In this document: piece by piece, positions 8,232 to 15,649 of the stretch | Numbering within the stretch: position 1 is the stretch's first letter | Layout: the number at the start of each line of letters is the position of its first letter | From: Chloroflexi bacterium CFX6 | Lineage (GTDB): Bacteria > Chloroflexota > Anaerolineae > Anaerolineales > Villigracilaceae | Assembly: GCA_030263595.1 (NCBI GenBank) | Contig: SZPG01000037.1 | Coordinates: 1 to 33,616, forward strand | Direction: 5' to 3' | Length of the DNA: 33,616 nucleotides | Notes under the pieces: model-generated | Seen by the model: only the letters and a program-made list of their open reading frames with translations | What the model was told of the DNA's origin: nothing | The model's database searches: none | Program-made: the position numbers and the translations under genes

Positions 8232-8444
8232 ATGATCAAAAAAACCTTCAAAGTTCCCGATATGACCTGCTCCAACTGCGCGATGAAACTCGAATCCCTC
8301 GAAGATTCGCTCGAAGGCGTGAAGGAGATCAATGCCAGTTATCGCAAACTGGAGATGGTTGTCGAATACGACGAATCAAAACTCACCGATGGGCAGATCA
8401 TCGCGGCAGTGAAGAAAAAAGGATATACCGCGTTGGCGGTCTAA
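8232..8444 (+). CDS. copZ: Second HMA-domain copper chaperone
   Basis: A 70-residue heavy-metal-associated domain with the classic M-T-C-S-N-C loop (C13, C16) followed by the usual helix and strands (LEGVKEINASYRKLEMVVEY). It would bind Cu(I) in the cytoplasm. I chose the ATG at 8232 over the in-frame ATG at 8226 because the GGGGGGAG tract ends only one base before 8226. Sequence similarity to the first CopZ-type protein of the cluster is modest, so the two are not a recent tandem copy. Lying directly after the cupredoxin fusion, it may serve that protein rather than CopA. Confidence 0.85.
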   Translation: MIKKTFKVPDMTCSNCAMKLESLEDSLEGVKEINASYRKLEMVVEYDESKLTDGQIIAAVKKKGYTALAV

Positions 8445-8493
8445 GCGGGTAAGCAAGTAAGTAGATTAGGGTCAGTAAATTATTAACTTCCCT

Positions 8494-8575
8494 CATGTCG
8501 TTGCGAGTCTTCGAGAAGCAATCTCCTGTTGCCATAGATTTTCCTGCAAAGTGGGGATTGCTTGGGAGCTTGTTT
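8494..8575. repeat. Degenerate inverted repeat in the gap before the DUF2203 gene
   Basis: AAGCAATCTCC (8516-8526) pairs with GGGGATTGCTT (8553-8563) with one G-T pair. The flanking GTCGTTGCGAG...GAAGCAATCTCC pattern looks like a dispersed bacterial intergenic repeat with no coding capacity. The rest of the gap 8445-8624 holds nothing else I can name. Confidence 0.6.
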
Positions 8576-8611
8576 TTTTACGAACCCTAAGAACGCTGTC
8601 AACGCAAATGG

Positions 8612-8617
8612 TATACT
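8612..8617 (+). promoter_or_regulatory. -10-like box before the DUF2203 gene
   Basis: TATACT lies seven bases before the ATG at 8625. There is no ribosome site in the short remainder, so a leaderless message is possible. No convincing -35 element is visible. Confidence 0.4.
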
Positions 8618-8624
8618 GGCTTCC

Positions 8625-9008
8625 ATGCCCCAATACTATACCCTCCGCGAAGCCAATGAATTGTTGACCGTCGTCCGCCCGATGGTGGAGGAGTTGATGG
8701 AGATAGGAAGGCGCATCCGTGAGCGCCGCTCCGAAATATGGGAAATGGCGGAAAAGGCGGCGGGAAACGGCGGCAGTTCGACCTTGAGCAAACTCCTGCC
8801 CGATTTCGACAGGCTGTATGCCTTGCTCCATCGTTTGCAGGATATGGGCGTGGAGGTCAAGGATGTGACGATCGGTCTGGTGGATTTCCGCGCCTTGCGT
8901 AATGGCAGGGAGGTATACCTGTGTTGGAAATACGGAGAAGCAAGCATCCAGTTCTGGCACGAGTTGGAGGCGGGCTTCACGGGACGCCAGCCCATCGAGA
9001 CGTTCTGA
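8625..9008 (+). CDS. DUF2203 family protein
   Basis: This 127-residue soluble protein matches the DUF2203 pattern: an N-terminal YTLREANELLTVVRPMVEEL helix, a central predicted coiled coil (IGRRIRERRSEIWEMAE), then GVEVKDVTIGLVDFRALRNG and the signature REVYLCWKYGE...FWHELEAGFTGRQP. The function of the family is unknown. An in-frame upstream TTG at 8562 would add 21 residues unlike the family, so ATG 8625 is preferred. It stands alone between the copper cluster and the transporter gene. Confidence 0.85.
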   Translation: MPQYYTLREANELLTVVRPMVEELMEIGRRIRERRSEIWEMAEKAAGNGGSSTLSKLLPDFDRLYALLHRLQDMGVEVKDVTIGLVDFRALRNGREVYLCWKYGEASIQFWHELEAGFTGRQPIETF

Positions 9009-9077
9009 ATATCCCACAGGTTTGATCGGGCTGCCTTTTGGCGGTCAATTCCGAAGAACATTCATTCAGGAAGGTTT

Positions 9078-9977
9078 ATGAACAAAGGCATCTGGAGCGG
9101 CGTCGCCGCATACGCGCTGTGGGGATTTTTCCCCATTTATTGGAAATTATTGCAGCAAGTTCCAGCCCCCCAACTGCTGGGACACCGCATCGGCTGGTCG
9201 TTCGTCCTGCTGACGCTTTACATCCTCGTCTCCCGCCAGTGGAGGGATTTTCGCTCGGTGGCGTTTCAGCGCAAAACCATCGGCATTTATTCGATTGCGG
9301 GCGTTCTGCTTTCGGTCAACTGGCTGATCTACGTCTGGGGTGTGAACGCGGGATTCATCGTCGAGACGAGTTTGGGATATTTCATCAATCCGCTGCTCAG
9401 CGTGCTGTTCGGCGTGGTCTTTCTGCGCGAGCGCCTGCGCCCGATGCAATGGGTCCCCGTCGCGCTCGCCGCGGTCGGCGTGATCTACCTCACGTTCACC
9501 TACGGACGCCTGCCCTGGATCGCGCTTTCACTCGCGGTGAGTTTCGGCTTGTACGGCTTGGTGAAGAAACTTTCGCCGCTCGGCTCGGTCTACGGATTGA
9601 CGCTCGAAACGGGCATCGTCTTTCCGATTGCGCTTGTCTATCTTGCCGTCGTTCAATTCGACGGCACGGGCGCGTTCCTGCGCGACGGTTTGACGGTGGA
9701 CCTCCTGCTCGTCGGCGCGGGCATCGTCACCACCATTCCACTGCTCATGTTCGCCTCCGCCGCAAAACAAATTCCGCTCAACATGGTCGGCGTCCTGCAA
9801 TATCTCGCCCCCACGATCCAATTCCTGATCGGCGTTTTCATCTACCGCGAACCGTTCGATCACACCCGCCTGATCGGTTTCAGCATCGTCTGGCTGGCGC
9901 TCGTCATTTTCTGGGTCGAGAACATCGTCGCGCACCGCGCCCCCGCTCAACCCGTTCCGCAGCCGGGAGAAGGATGA
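9078..9977 (+). CDS. rarD: RarD-type EamA (DMT superfamily) transporter
   Basis: A 299-residue inner-membrane protein with about ten hydrophobic segments in two EamA repeats. Typical RarD landmarks are the N-terminal GIWSGVAAYALWGFFPIYWK, HRIGWSF, the VNAGFIVETSLGYFINPLLSVL region and the C-terminal LQYLAPTIQFLIGVFIYREP. RarD is named for a chloramphenicol-sensitivity phenotype in E. coli, and its substrate is not known. AGGAAGG precedes ATG 9078. Its stop codon overlaps the first possible start of the next gene (ATGATGA), so the two are probably co-translated. Confidence 0.9.
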   Translation: MNKGIWSGVAAYALWGFFPIYWKLLQQVPAPQLLGHRIGWSFVLLTLYILVSRQWRDFRSVAFQRKTIGIYSIAGVLLSVNWLIYVWGVNAGFIVETSLGYFINPLLSVLFGVVFLRERLRPMQWVPVALAAVGVIYLTFTYGRLPWIALSLAVSFGLYGLVKKLSPLGSVYGLTLETGIVFPIALVYLAVVQFDGTGAFLRDGLTVDLLLVGAGIVTTIPLLMFASAAKQIPLNMVGVLQYLAPTIQFLIGVFIYREPFDHTRLIGFSIVWLALVIFWVENIVAHRAPAQPVPQPGEG

Positions 9978-10984
9978 TGAAACTTCTTTTCATCGGCGGC
10001 ACCGGCATCATCAGTTCCGCCTGTTCGGAACTTGCCGTGGAGCGCGGTCACGAACTTTTTCTTTTGAATCGCTCGCTCTCGAAAAAGTTTCCCCCGCCGG
10101 AAGGCGCGACTGTTCTACAGGCGGACGTCCACGCCGATTCTGCGCGTCTTTCCACGCTGTTGGCTGGTCACCGCTTCGACGCCGTGGTGGACTTCGTTGC
10201 CTTTTCCCCCCACGACATCGAACGCGACCTCTCCCTCTTTCGCGAAAAGACCGACCAGTTCGTGTTCATCTCCTCCGCCAGCGCGTACCAGAAGCCGGTG
10301 CGGAACTACCTCATCACCGAAGAGACGCCGCTGGAAAATCCGTTTTGGGAATATTCGCGCGGCAAGATCGCCTGCGAAAATTTGTTGATGAAGGAATACC
10401 GTGAAGACGGATTCCCAGCCACCATCGTCCGCCCTTCGCACACCTACGGACCTTCGCAGATCCCGTTCATCTACGGCAGTTGGCAGCATCCGTGGACCCT
10501 GGTTGACCGCATGAAACAGGGCGGCCCCGTCATCGTCCCCGGCGACGGCACATCGTTGTGGGTGTTGACCTGGAACGCGGATTTCGCCGTCGGTCTGCTC
10601 GGCTTGCTCGGAAATAAAAAAGCCATCGGCGAAGCCTTTCACATTACGTCGGATGAAGTTCTCAGTTGGGATCAAATCTATCTCGAAGCGTATCAGGCTC
10701 TCGGTCGGGACCCGAACGTGATCCACATCCCCAGCGATTTCATTGCGCGCTTCGACGATCACGCCGTCGGGAGTCTCATCGGCGATAAATCCAACAGCGT
10801 GGTGTTCGACAACGGCAAGATCAAACGATTCGTTCCGGAGTTCGAGTACAGGGTGAAATGGAGCGAAGGCGTGCGCCGCTCGCTGGCGTGGTTCGAGGCG
10901 CATCCCGAATTCCAGACGGTTGACCGGGACGCCGTCCGACGCTGGGATGCAATCCTGAACGCCTATCAAAAGGCTTTTCGCTGA
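9977..10984 (+). CDS. NAD-dependent epimerase/dehydratase (extended SDR)
   Basis: A 335-residue protein with a Rossmann fold. The N-terminal MKLLFIGGTGIISS holds the GGTGxI dinucleotide-binding loop, VVDFVAF and VFISSASAY follow the usual strands, and YSRGK at about residue 120 supplies the Tyr-x-x-x-Lys catalytic pair. The middle RPSHTYGP segment is also typical of extended SDRs. The C-terminal part (RFVPEFEYRVKWSEGVRRSLAWFEAHPE) resembles sugar-nucleotide epimerases and chloroplast CSP41-like proteins. The substrate is unknown. A second ATG at 9974 is also possible; 9977 gives better spacing to GGAGA. It overlaps the RarD stop codon. Confidence 0.85.
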   Translation: MKLLFIGGTGIISSACSELAVERGHELFLLNRSLSKKFPPPEGATVLQADVHADSARLSTLLAGHRFDAVVDFVAFSPHDIERDLSLFREKTDQFVFISSASAYQKPVRNYLITEETPLENPFWEYSRGKIACENLLMKEYREDGFPATIVRPSHTYGPSQIPFIYGSWQHPWTLVDRMKQGGPVIVPGDGTSLWVLTWNADFAVGLLGLLGNKKAIGEAFHITSDEVLSWDQIYLEAYQALGRDPNVIHIPSDFIARFDDHAVGSLIGDKSNSVVFDNGKIKRFVPEFEYRVKWSEGVRRSLAWFEAHPEFQTVDRDAVRRWDAILNAYQKAFR

Positions 10985-11011
10985 AGACCGCCCGGATGAC
11001 GGCGAATTGGT

Positions 11012-11017
11012 TATAAT
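11012..11017 (+). promoter_or_regulatory. -10 box before the first UbiA gene
   Basis: TATAAT lies 27 bases upstream of ATG 11045, leaving room for the GAGGAG ribosome site. No clear -35 hexamer was found at 16-18 bases upstream. Confidence 0.45.
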
Positions 11018-11044
11018 CGCGAAAATTTATCGAGGAGCGTTACC

Positions 11045-12064
11045 ATGAATATCGCAATGTGGAAAAAAGCGTTGAGCGTGATCCCGGAAGTCTCCAAGGA
11101 GGAATGGGATCGCCTCGATGTGATCTCGAAATGGCTGATCTCCACCCGCGCGGCGGTTCTCATTATGACCTTTATCTCTGCGGCTCTCGCGGGGCTTTTC
11201 GCCTGGCGCGACGGGTCGTTCAATTTCCTTCCCTGGCTTGCGCTGGCGTTCGGTCTCATCATGGCGCACGCCAGCAACAACATCTTCAACGATTACACCG
11301 ATTTCGTGCGCGGCGTGGACAAGGACAACTATTACCGCAATATCTACGGCGCGCAGCCTATTGCCAGCGGTTTGATGACCCAGCGGCAACACCTGACCTA
11401 TTTCGCCGTCACCGCCCTGGTCGCCCTCGCCCTGGGCTTGTACCTGATCTGGTACGCGGGCTTCACCCCCACCGCCTGGATATTGCTGGGACTCGGCGCG
11501 TTCTTCCTGCTGTTCTACACCTGGCCCCTCAAGGGCATGGCAATGGGGGAACTCGCCGTGCTGGTCGTCTGGGGCCCGTTGATGATCGGCGGCGGGTACT
11601 ACGTGTTGACCCGACAATGGAACTGGAACGTCGTCATTGCCAGCCTTCCCTACGTCTTCGGCGTGACCACGGTCATCTTCGGCAAGCACATTGACAAACT
11701 CGACATGGACAGGGAGAAGGGCATTCACACCCTGCCGGTCGTGATCGGCGAAAAAGCCTCCCGTTATGCGGTGCTGGCGATGATGATCGCGCCTTATTTC
11801 TTCACCGTGTACCTGATCGCGGTCAAATTCTTTACGCCGGTCATGCTGATCGTCTTTTTCGCGATTCCCTTGTTCCTAAAGGTTTATCCGGTCTTCCTGA
11901 AACCCAAGCCGAAGACCAGGCCCGAGGGACAACCCGGCTGGCCCCTTTACTTCGTCGGGTATGCGTTCTTCAACAACCGCAAGTTCGGCTCGCTCTTCAT
12001 GTTCGGCTTGTTGCTGGACGTTGCGCTTCGGTTGATCCCGTTCACGCAGAACTTCTGGCGATAG
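11045..12064 (+). CDS. UbiA-family prenyltransferase, copy 1
   Basis: A 339-residue membrane protein with about eight or nine helices. The first aspartate-rich motif is N82-D-Y-T-D86 with D92, matching the NDxxD site that binds prenyl diphosphate through Mg2+. The second is DKLDMDREKG at about 218-230. UbiA enzymes attach isoprenoid chains to aromatic rings, as in menaquinone synthesis by MenA. That would suit the menaquinone-linked respiration expected here, but the substrate is not determined. GAGGAG precedes ATG 11045. The next gene encodes a clear paralogue with matching N-terminus (AMWKKA/AMWRKA, DVISKWLISTR/DVVSKWLIATR). Confidence 0.88.
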   Translation: MNIAMWKKALSVIPEVSKEEWDRLDVISKWLISTRAAVLIMTFISAALAGLFAWRDGSFNFLPWLALAFGLIMAHASNNIFNDYTDFVRGVDKDNYYRNIYGAQPIASGLMTQRQHLTYFAVTALVALALGLYLIWYAGFTPTAWILLGLGAFFLLFYTWPLKGMAMGELAVLVVWGPLMIGGGYYVLTRQWNWNVVIASLPYVFGVTTVIFGKHIDKLDMDREKGIHTLPVVIGEKASRYAVLAMMIAPYFFTVYLIAVKFFTPVMLIVFFAIPLFLKVYPVFLKPKPKTRPEGQPGWPLYFVGYAFFNNRKFGSLFMFGLLLDVALRLIPFTQNFWR

Positions 12065-12086
12065 GATTTTGCAAAGCGGCTTTACG

Positions 12087-12107
12087 CGGGCAGGCGTTCC
12101 CTGCCCG
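12087..12107 (+). terminator. Hairpin between the two UbiA genes
   Basis: CGGGCAGG pairs with CCTGCCCG around a five-base loop and is followed by TGTGTGTTT. This is a weak terminator or attenuator. A TATAAT box at 12155-12160 restarts transcription for copy 2. Confidence 0.5.
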
Positions 12108-12154
12108 TGTGTGTTTAAATCCCGGACTGAGGACTCGGAGGATCGTTTTGGTCG

Positions 12155-12160
12155 TATAAT
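12155..12160 (+). promoter_or_regulatory. -10 box before the second UbiA gene
   Basis: TATAAT lies 64 bases before ATG 12224 and after the 12087-12107 hairpin, suggesting that copy 2 has its own promoter. No clear -35 box is seen. Confidence 0.4.
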
Positions 12161-12223
12161 TTTGCACAATCAGACCTTGAAAATCGGCATTTGCCGTTCG
12201 ACCAACCTTATAAGGAGAGAGCG

Positions 12224-13276
12224 ATGCGCATCAACTTCGCAATGTGGCGGAAAGCCTCGTGGCAACTCATCAAGATGGACGATAAAAAGGAGTGGGACGC
12301 GCTCGACGTTGTTTCCAAATGGCTGATCGCCACCCGTTCCGCGGTGACGCTGGTCACCGTGTATTCCTGCGTGATTTCGGGCATCCTTGCCTGGCGCGAT
12401 GGGTACTTCGCGTGGGGTCCATTCCTCATTCTCACCCTGGGCTTGTTCCTCGCGCACGGCACGAACAACCTGCTCAACGATTACACCGATTACAACCGGG
12501 GTCTCGATAACGGCAATTACTTCCGCACGCAATACGGCGTCCATCCGCTGGCGCAGGGTTTCTTCACCAAAGCGCAGCAACTAAGATGGTTCATCGTCAG
12601 CGGCGCACTTGCTGCCCTTGCGGGCGTTTGGGCTCTTCTCAACACCTCGTTCGACCTTGTCGTCATTGCCCTGTTTGCGTTCGGCGCGGCGGTCCTTCTG
12701 CTTTACACTTACCCGTTCAAATATTGGGGCATCGGCGAACTGTCCATCTTCCTGATATGGGGACCGATCATTGTCGGCGGCGTGTATTACGTCCTCGCCC
12801 TTGTGAGCGGACGGGAGATCGTCATGTCCAACGTGTGGAACGCAGTGCTGGCAGGCGTGCCTTATGGTTTGGGCGTTGCCAGCATCAACGTTGCCAAACA
12901 CATTGACAAGCGCGAAGACGACCAAGCGCGCGGCGTCGGCACATTCCCCGTGCGCGCGGGCGAAGCCGTTGCCCGTCGAGCCGACCAGGCTGCCCTCGTC
13001 GCGATCTACGCCGTGATCCTGTACCTCGTATTCGTCACGCGCTATTTCACGCCCGCCATGCTGATCGTCTTCCTCGCCTACAAGGACGCCCTCGAGTTCT
13101 TCAAAGTCTTGAACGAACCGAAACCCGAAAAAGCCCCCGAAGGCTGGCCCGCCTGGCCCGTGTGGTTTTCGGGCTTCGCCTTCCAGCACAACCGTCGCTT
13201 CGGCGGTTATATTTTGCTGGGCTTGCTCATTGACGCGCTCCTGCGCATCTATCTTCCCAATTATTGGGCGTTCTAA
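12224..13276 (+). CDS. UbiA-family prenyltransferase, copy 2
   Basis: A 350-residue paralogue of the preceding protein. It has NNLLNDYTDYNRGLD, the NDxxD site, and KHIDKREDDQARGVGTFPV as the second acidic motif. The order of membrane helices is the same as in copy 1, and both end in conserved HNRRFGGYILLGLL/NNRKFGSLFMFGLL segments. ATG 12224 follows AAGGAGAGAGCG; an in-frame ATG at 12191 lacks a ribosome site. Similar length and full-length similarity point to an old tandem duplication, with divergence enough for different substrates. Its stop overlaps the stop of the convergent minus-strand gene. Confidence 0.88.
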   Translation: MRINFAMWRKASWQLIKMDDKKEWDALDVVSKWLIATRSAVTLVTVYSCVISGILAWRDGYFAWGPFLILTLGLFLAHGTNNLLNDYTDYNRGLDNGNYFRTQYGVHPLAQGFFTKAQQLRWFIVSGALAALAGVWALLNTSFDLVVIALFAFGAAVLLLYTYPFKYWGIGELSIFLIWGPIIVGGVYYVLALVSGREIVMSNVWNAVLAGVPYGLGVASINVAKHIDKREDDQARGVGTFPVRAGEAVARRADQAALVAIYAVILYLVFVTRYFTPAMLIVFLAYKDALEFFKVLNEPKPEKAPEGWPAWPVWFSGFAFQHNRRFGGYILLGLLIDALLRIYLPNYWAF

Positions 13277-14109
13277 CCTACTTCCACCTCTTTGATTTCC
13301 AACCACGCGGGTTCGGGGTTTTCCAACACTCCGAACCCGATCCTTCCTTCAGGGGTGAACGCCGCGTATTGATTATCCATCCAAATGACCAAACCCAAAG
13401 GCGGATTTGGACTCACATCCGACTTGAACACCTGAACCTCATCCACGTCGAAGGAAATACGGTTCTCGCGCCACTCCAACCTGTATCTGTGCCATTGACG
13501 CGGATCCACGCTGAGGGCGATTCCACTCTCCTCGATGACCCGGCTCATCAACCGCCGCGTCCACTTGCGCGAAAAAGGGAGCGCCATCCCCGCAAGGATC
13601 AACAGCGGATGAAATCTCGGCGAACGGAAGGATTGTGCAAGGAATCCATTTGCGGGTATATCGCGCTGAGCGGAACAGATCGGAGACGAAGCGCTGTTGG
13701 CAAAGCGCGCTTCGTCTTTGAGCTTCGCCCTCCGCTCTGCGCGGGAGGATTTGAAAGATAAATAATTCTCCTCCGACGCCCCAAAAAACCAGACCGTGTT
13801 CGGTAGGGCGGGCAGGCGGAACGGCTTGCCGCCAAAACCGATTGATAACCCGAACGGATCGTTCCACAATCCGAATCCCCAGGTTCCGGGGATGGCGTCG
13901 CTTGAGGTTCTGGCGAGCAGGCTCAAGTTAAGTCCGAGGCGGTGGGGGAATTGTCGTCTCGAGAGGAGCGTATAGTCATCAAGTTGGGCGAGACGGTACG
14001 CGCCCGCTTTTCCAGAAGGAATCGTCAAGCGATAATGCGAAGCGCCGCGTGAAATCTCTTCGACGCGTGAACCCTGCGTATGGCGCGGAATCAGTTTCGT
14101 ATAAGCCAT
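13273..14109 (-). CDS. Concanavalin-like jelly-roll protein carrying a palindromic in-frame insert
   Basis: A 278-residue protein. The C-terminal half contains WHRYRLEWRENRISFDVDEVQVF and LGLVIWMDNQYAAF, a pattern seen in GH16-like and other concanavalin-type beta-sandwich domains. I see no ExDxxE catalytic motif, so a binding rather than hydrolytic role is likely. No signal peptide is visible. Residues about 120-160 (SRAERRAKLKDEARFANSAS) are charged and unlike the flanks; their DNA contains a perfect palindrome (13685-13716), suggesting an inserted repeat element. It overlaps the 3' end of the small membrane protein gene upstream by 19 bases and is probably co-transcribed with it. Confidence 0.68.
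   Translation of the reverse strand: MAYTKLIPRHTQGSRVEEISRGASHYRLTIPSGKAGAYRLAQLDDYTLLSRRQFPHRLGLNLSLLARTSSDAIPGTWGFGLWNDPFGLSIGFGGKPFRLPALPNTVWFFGASEENYLSFKSSRAERRAKLKDEARFANSASSPICSAQRDIPANGFLAQSFRSPRFHPLLILAGMALPFSRKWTRRLMSRVIEESGIALSVDPRQWHRYRLEWRENRISFDVDEVQVFKSDVSPNPPLGLVIWMDNQYAAFTPEGRIGFGVLENPEPAWLEIKEVEVG
13685..13716. repeat. Palindromic element inside the jelly-roll gene
   Basis: GACGAAGCGC and GCGCTTCGTC (10-base perfect arms) flank a 12-base loop. Adjacent GAGCTTCGCCC and CCGCTCTGCGCGGG strings look like REP-type sequence. The element does not interrupt the reading frame. Confidence 0.65.
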
Positions 14110-14342
14110 TTTCGCCCCAACGTGAACACACCAATGGCAACCCAGACGGCATTGAGACCCGTCGTGGCGTACGCGCCCAGGGCAAGCGTATAGATCACGA
14201 GCAGGATGCCCGCAAAGATGTTGATGCCCTGATAAAGCAGCGAATCGCCCTCGGTCTTCTTCGCAGAGACCAGCGCATACGCAAGCAGGTACAGGACCGA
14301 ACCCGTCCAGCCGAGAATGTTGATGAGGAGGTTTGTTGGCAT
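14091..14342 (-). CDS. Small CBU_0592-like membrane protein
   Basis: An 83-residue protein with three predicted membrane helices. Its ILGWTGSVLYLLAYALVSAKK, DSLLYQGINIFAGILLVIYT and LNAVWVAIGVFTL segments match a widespread family of small bacterial membrane proteins of unknown function (CBU_0592-like). I chose the ATG at 14342 because the longer in-frame alternative lacks homology and the TATAAT box lies between them. The gene overlaps the start of the jelly-roll gene downstream by 19 bases. Confidence 0.72.
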   Translation of the reverse strand: MPTNLLINILGWTGSVLYLLAYALVSAKKTEGDSLLYQGINIFAGILLVIYTLALGAYATTGLNAVWVAIGVFTLGRKWLIRN

Positions 14343-14348
14343 GGTCCG

Positions 14349-14354
14349 ATTATA
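14349..14354 (-). promoter_or_regulatory. -10 box for the small membrane protein operon
   Basis: On the minus strand TATAAT is followed by six bases (CGGACC) and then the ATG at 14342. This fits a leaderless transcript. No -35 consensus is seen. Confidence 0.5.
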
Positions 14355-14443
14355 AAAGAGACCCGGCGATCCTTTTGAGGCAACGCTACTTCGCAAAGTT
14401 GCTTTTTTGTGAGGCAATTCGGATTTGCCAAAACCATTGGGAG

Positions 14444-14449
14444 TATAAT
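14444..14449 (+). promoter_or_regulatory. -10 box before the metallophosphoesterase gene
   Basis: TATAAT lies 47 bases before the GTG at 14497. It is back to back with the minus-strand promoter at 14349-14354, so this small gap drives two divergent transcripts. Confidence 0.45.
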
Positions 14450-14496
14450 CGGCTCATTGTAGCGCCGGATCAATTCAGCACGGGAAGGATTTGCCT

Positions 14497-15438
14497 GTGA
14501 CCAAACTCTTCTTTGCGACCGACATCCACGGATCGGACATTTGCTGGAGCAAGTTTCTCAATGCAGGGAAATTCTACGAAGCCGATGTGTTGATCCTCGG
14601 CGGCGACATGACGGGCAAGGCGGTCGTGCCGTTCATTCATCAGGGCGGAAAGAATTACAAGGTCACGTTACTCGAACAGGAATTCCCGATCACGAACGAA
14701 GACGAACTCGCGGACATGATCAAGCGCGTCCGCAGCCGCGGCTATTATCCCTATCTCACGAACCCCGACGAGATCGCCGAACTCGAAAAGGACCCGGAAC
14801 GCGTCCATCGCATCTTTGCGAACGAAGTCCTCAAGGTCGTCCAGCAGTGGATGGATCTGGCGGACAAAAAACTGGACGGCGCTGGCATGAAGGTGTACTG
14901 CTGCCCCGGCAACGACGATATGAACGAGGTGGATGAGATCGTTCGCGCGAGCCGGAGCGTGATCCACGCCGAGGGGCAGACGATTCCCCTCGACGGACTC
15001 CACGAAATGATCGCCTCCGGCTGGTCGAACCGGACGCCCTGGGATACGCACCGGGAAGAGGACGAGGACCAACTCAAGGTCCGGTATGAAGCGATGATCT
15101 CCCAACTCAGGAATCCGCGCAACGCCGTCTTCAACATCCACGTGCCGCCGTATAAGTCCGGTCTCGATGAAGCCCCGGAACTGGACGAGAATCTGCGCCC
15201 CAAAATGGCGGGACAGGCGCTCAAACCCGTCGGCTCGACTGCGCTGCGTAAAATCATCGAGGAGACCCAGCCCCTGCTCGGCTTGCATGGACACATCCAC
15301 GAGGGGCGCGGCGCGGCGCGCATCGGAAAAACCCTGTGCATCAACCCCGGCTCGATGTACGAACAGGGGACGCTGCTCGGCGCGCTCGTGGTCCTGGGAA
15401 ACGGGAAGATCGAAAATTACGTTTTGACAACAGGTTAA
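14497..15438 (+). CDS. Calcineurin-like metallophosphoesterase
   Basis: A 313-residue cytoplasmic protein with the five metal-binding blocks of calcineurin-like phosphoesterases: FATDIHGSD near the N-terminus, LGGDMTG at about 35-41, CPGNDDM at about 137-143 (GND-D in place of the common GNHD/E), FNIHVPP at about 211-217 and LHGHIHEG (GHxH) at about 263-270, ending in INPGSMYEQG. It would hydrolyse a phosphomono- or diester with two metal ions; the substrate is unknown. GTG 14497 is preferred over TTG 14491 because GGAAGG is eight bases upstream of the GTG but only two from the TTG. Confidence 0.85.
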   Translation: MTKLFFATDIHGSDICWSKFLNAGKFYEADVLILGGDMTGKAVVPFIHQGGKNYKVTLLEQEFPITNEDELADMIKRVRSRGYYPYLTNPDEIAELEKDPERVHRIFANEVLKVVQQWMDLADKKLDGAGMKVYCCPGNDDMNEVDEIVRASRSVIHAEGQTIPLDGLHEMIASGWSNRTPWDTHREEDEDQLKVRYEAMISQLRNPRNAVFNIHVPPYKSGLDEAPELDENLRPKMAGQALKPVGSTALRKIIEETQPLLGLHGHIHEGRGAARIGKTLCINPGSMYEQGTLLGALVVLGNGKIENYVLTTG

Positions 15439-15470
15439 CTTTTTTGGGCGTTGCGTGTTATGAACTGTGG

Positions 15471-15620
15471 AGTACCGCGAAATTCATTTCGCATTTGCGA
15501 GGCGGCGAGATAATTCTTGCAGTACCGCGAAATTCATTTCGCATTTGCGAGGCGGCAGGATAAATCTTGCAGTACCGCGAAATCCATTTTGCGCTGGCGA
15601 GGCGGCGAGATAATTCTCGC
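15471..15620. repeat. Three 50-bp tandem repeats with paired hairpins
   Basis: Units begin at 15471, 15521 and 15571, exactly 50 bases apart, and a truncated AGTACT follows at 15621. Each begins AGTACCGCGAAAT. Each unit holds two palindromes: GCGAAAT-TC-ATTTCGC, and GCGAGA-TAAT-TCTCGC (with a G-T pair in the first copy). The array ends about 30 bases before the permease start. There are no spacers, so it is not CRISPR. It could be a structured leader for the permease gene, or a dispersed repeat that has amplified. Confidence 0.85.
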
Positions 15621-15649
15621 AGTACTCAATCCTTTGGAGGAGGTTCCCC

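Noticed and set aside
15471..15620. CRISPR-like array
   Set aside because: Units are directly joined with no unique spacers, there are only three copies and no cas genes are near.
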